DNA of 6,628 nt from an uncultured Thiotrichaceae bacterium (lineage in GTDB: Bacteria > Pseudomonadota > Gammaproteobacteria > Thiotrichales > Thiotrichaceae): contig CACVAV010000165.1 of the NCBI GenBank assembly GCA_902727945.1, forward strand, positions 1-6,628. The letters are read 5' to 3'. The stretch's first letter is position 1. Each line of letters starts with the position of its first letter. Shown here piece by piece: positions 6,457 to 6,628 of the stretch. The notes beneath the pieces were generated by a model. It did not search any database and was not told the origin of the DNA. It was given only the letters and a program-made list of their open reading frames with translations. A program made the translations under genes and the position numbers.

Positions 6457-6484
6457 CACAAGAATTTCAAGAATGTGTGGTTTA

Positions 6485-6628
6485 TTATTCTAAAAGTACT
6501 TTTGCCATCACCACCGCATGCTCCCGACCTTTTTTTGCCGGGTAATAATCCTTGCGCAAACCGACTTCATTAAAACCATGATTCTGATACAGGCGGATCG
6601 CCGACTCATTGGAGGGTCGGACTTCCAG
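6485..6628 (-). CDS. rimI: Ribosomal protein S18-alanine N-acetyltransferase, C-terminal 47 residues only
   Basis: RimI is a GNAT-family enzyme that acetylates the N-terminal alanine of ribosomal protein S18 using acetyl-CoA. Only the last 47 codons plus a TAA lie in the window; the upstream part is past the right edge. The visible part begins LEVRPSNESAIRLYQNHGF and continues through LRKDYYP and GREHAVVMAKVLLE. This matches the E. coli RimI C-terminus, including the catalytic glutamate of LEVR and the tyrosine 12 residues later (E103 and Y115 in E. coli), and the NYYP/GRE motif typical of RimI among GNAT proteins. It is on the same strand as pcnB, separated by 120 bases with a candidate pcnB promoter between, so it is probably a separate unit. 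The short segment leaves a small chance of a RimI-like paralogue. Confidence 0.9.
   Translation of the reverse strand: MEVRPSNESAIRLYQNHGFNEVGLRKDYYPAKKGREHAVVMAKVLLE

Noticed and set aside
6456..6480. Terminator hairpin after rimI (CCACA, 15-base loop, TGTGG)
   Set aside because: The stem is only five pairs with a long loop, and no T-run follows it in the direction of rimI transcription.

Overview
The window looks like a chromosomal segment of a gammaproteobacterium, probably free-living or marine. The housekeeping proteins (PurM, PurN, FolK, PcnB, RimI) closely resemble the E. coli versions I know, and the pcnB-folK and purM-purN pairings are typical of that class. I cannot name the genus. 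Base composition is moderate, with AT-rich intergenic DNA.

Layout: positions 1-1620 hold the purine pair purM-purN on the minus strand, with purN cut by the left edge. Positions 1621-1853 are an AT-rich divergent regulatory region. Positions 1854-4508 hold two plus-strand genes for exported proteins: a 560-residue acidic protein with about 22 thrombospondin-type-3-like calcium motifs and a C-terminal domain, and an exported alpha/beta hydrolase. Positions 4548-6364 hold the minus-strand operon pcnB-folK, convergent with the hydrolase gene. The right edge (6485-6628) holds the C-terminal end of rimI, also on the minus strand.

Functionally, purM and purN carry out two steps of de novo IMP synthesis. 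folK makes the pterin pyrophosphate for folate, and formyl-tetrahydrofolate is the cofactor of PurN, so the two flanks are linked metabolically. pcnB adds poly(A) tails that promote RNA decay. rimI acetylates ribosomal protein S18. The two exported genes in the middle are the accessory part. Their joint function is unknown, and pairing them is an inference from same-strand adjacency and shared export signals. I see no CRISPR array, transposase, tRNA, rRNA or convincing intrinsic terminator. No stretch longer than 300 bases lacks a gene.
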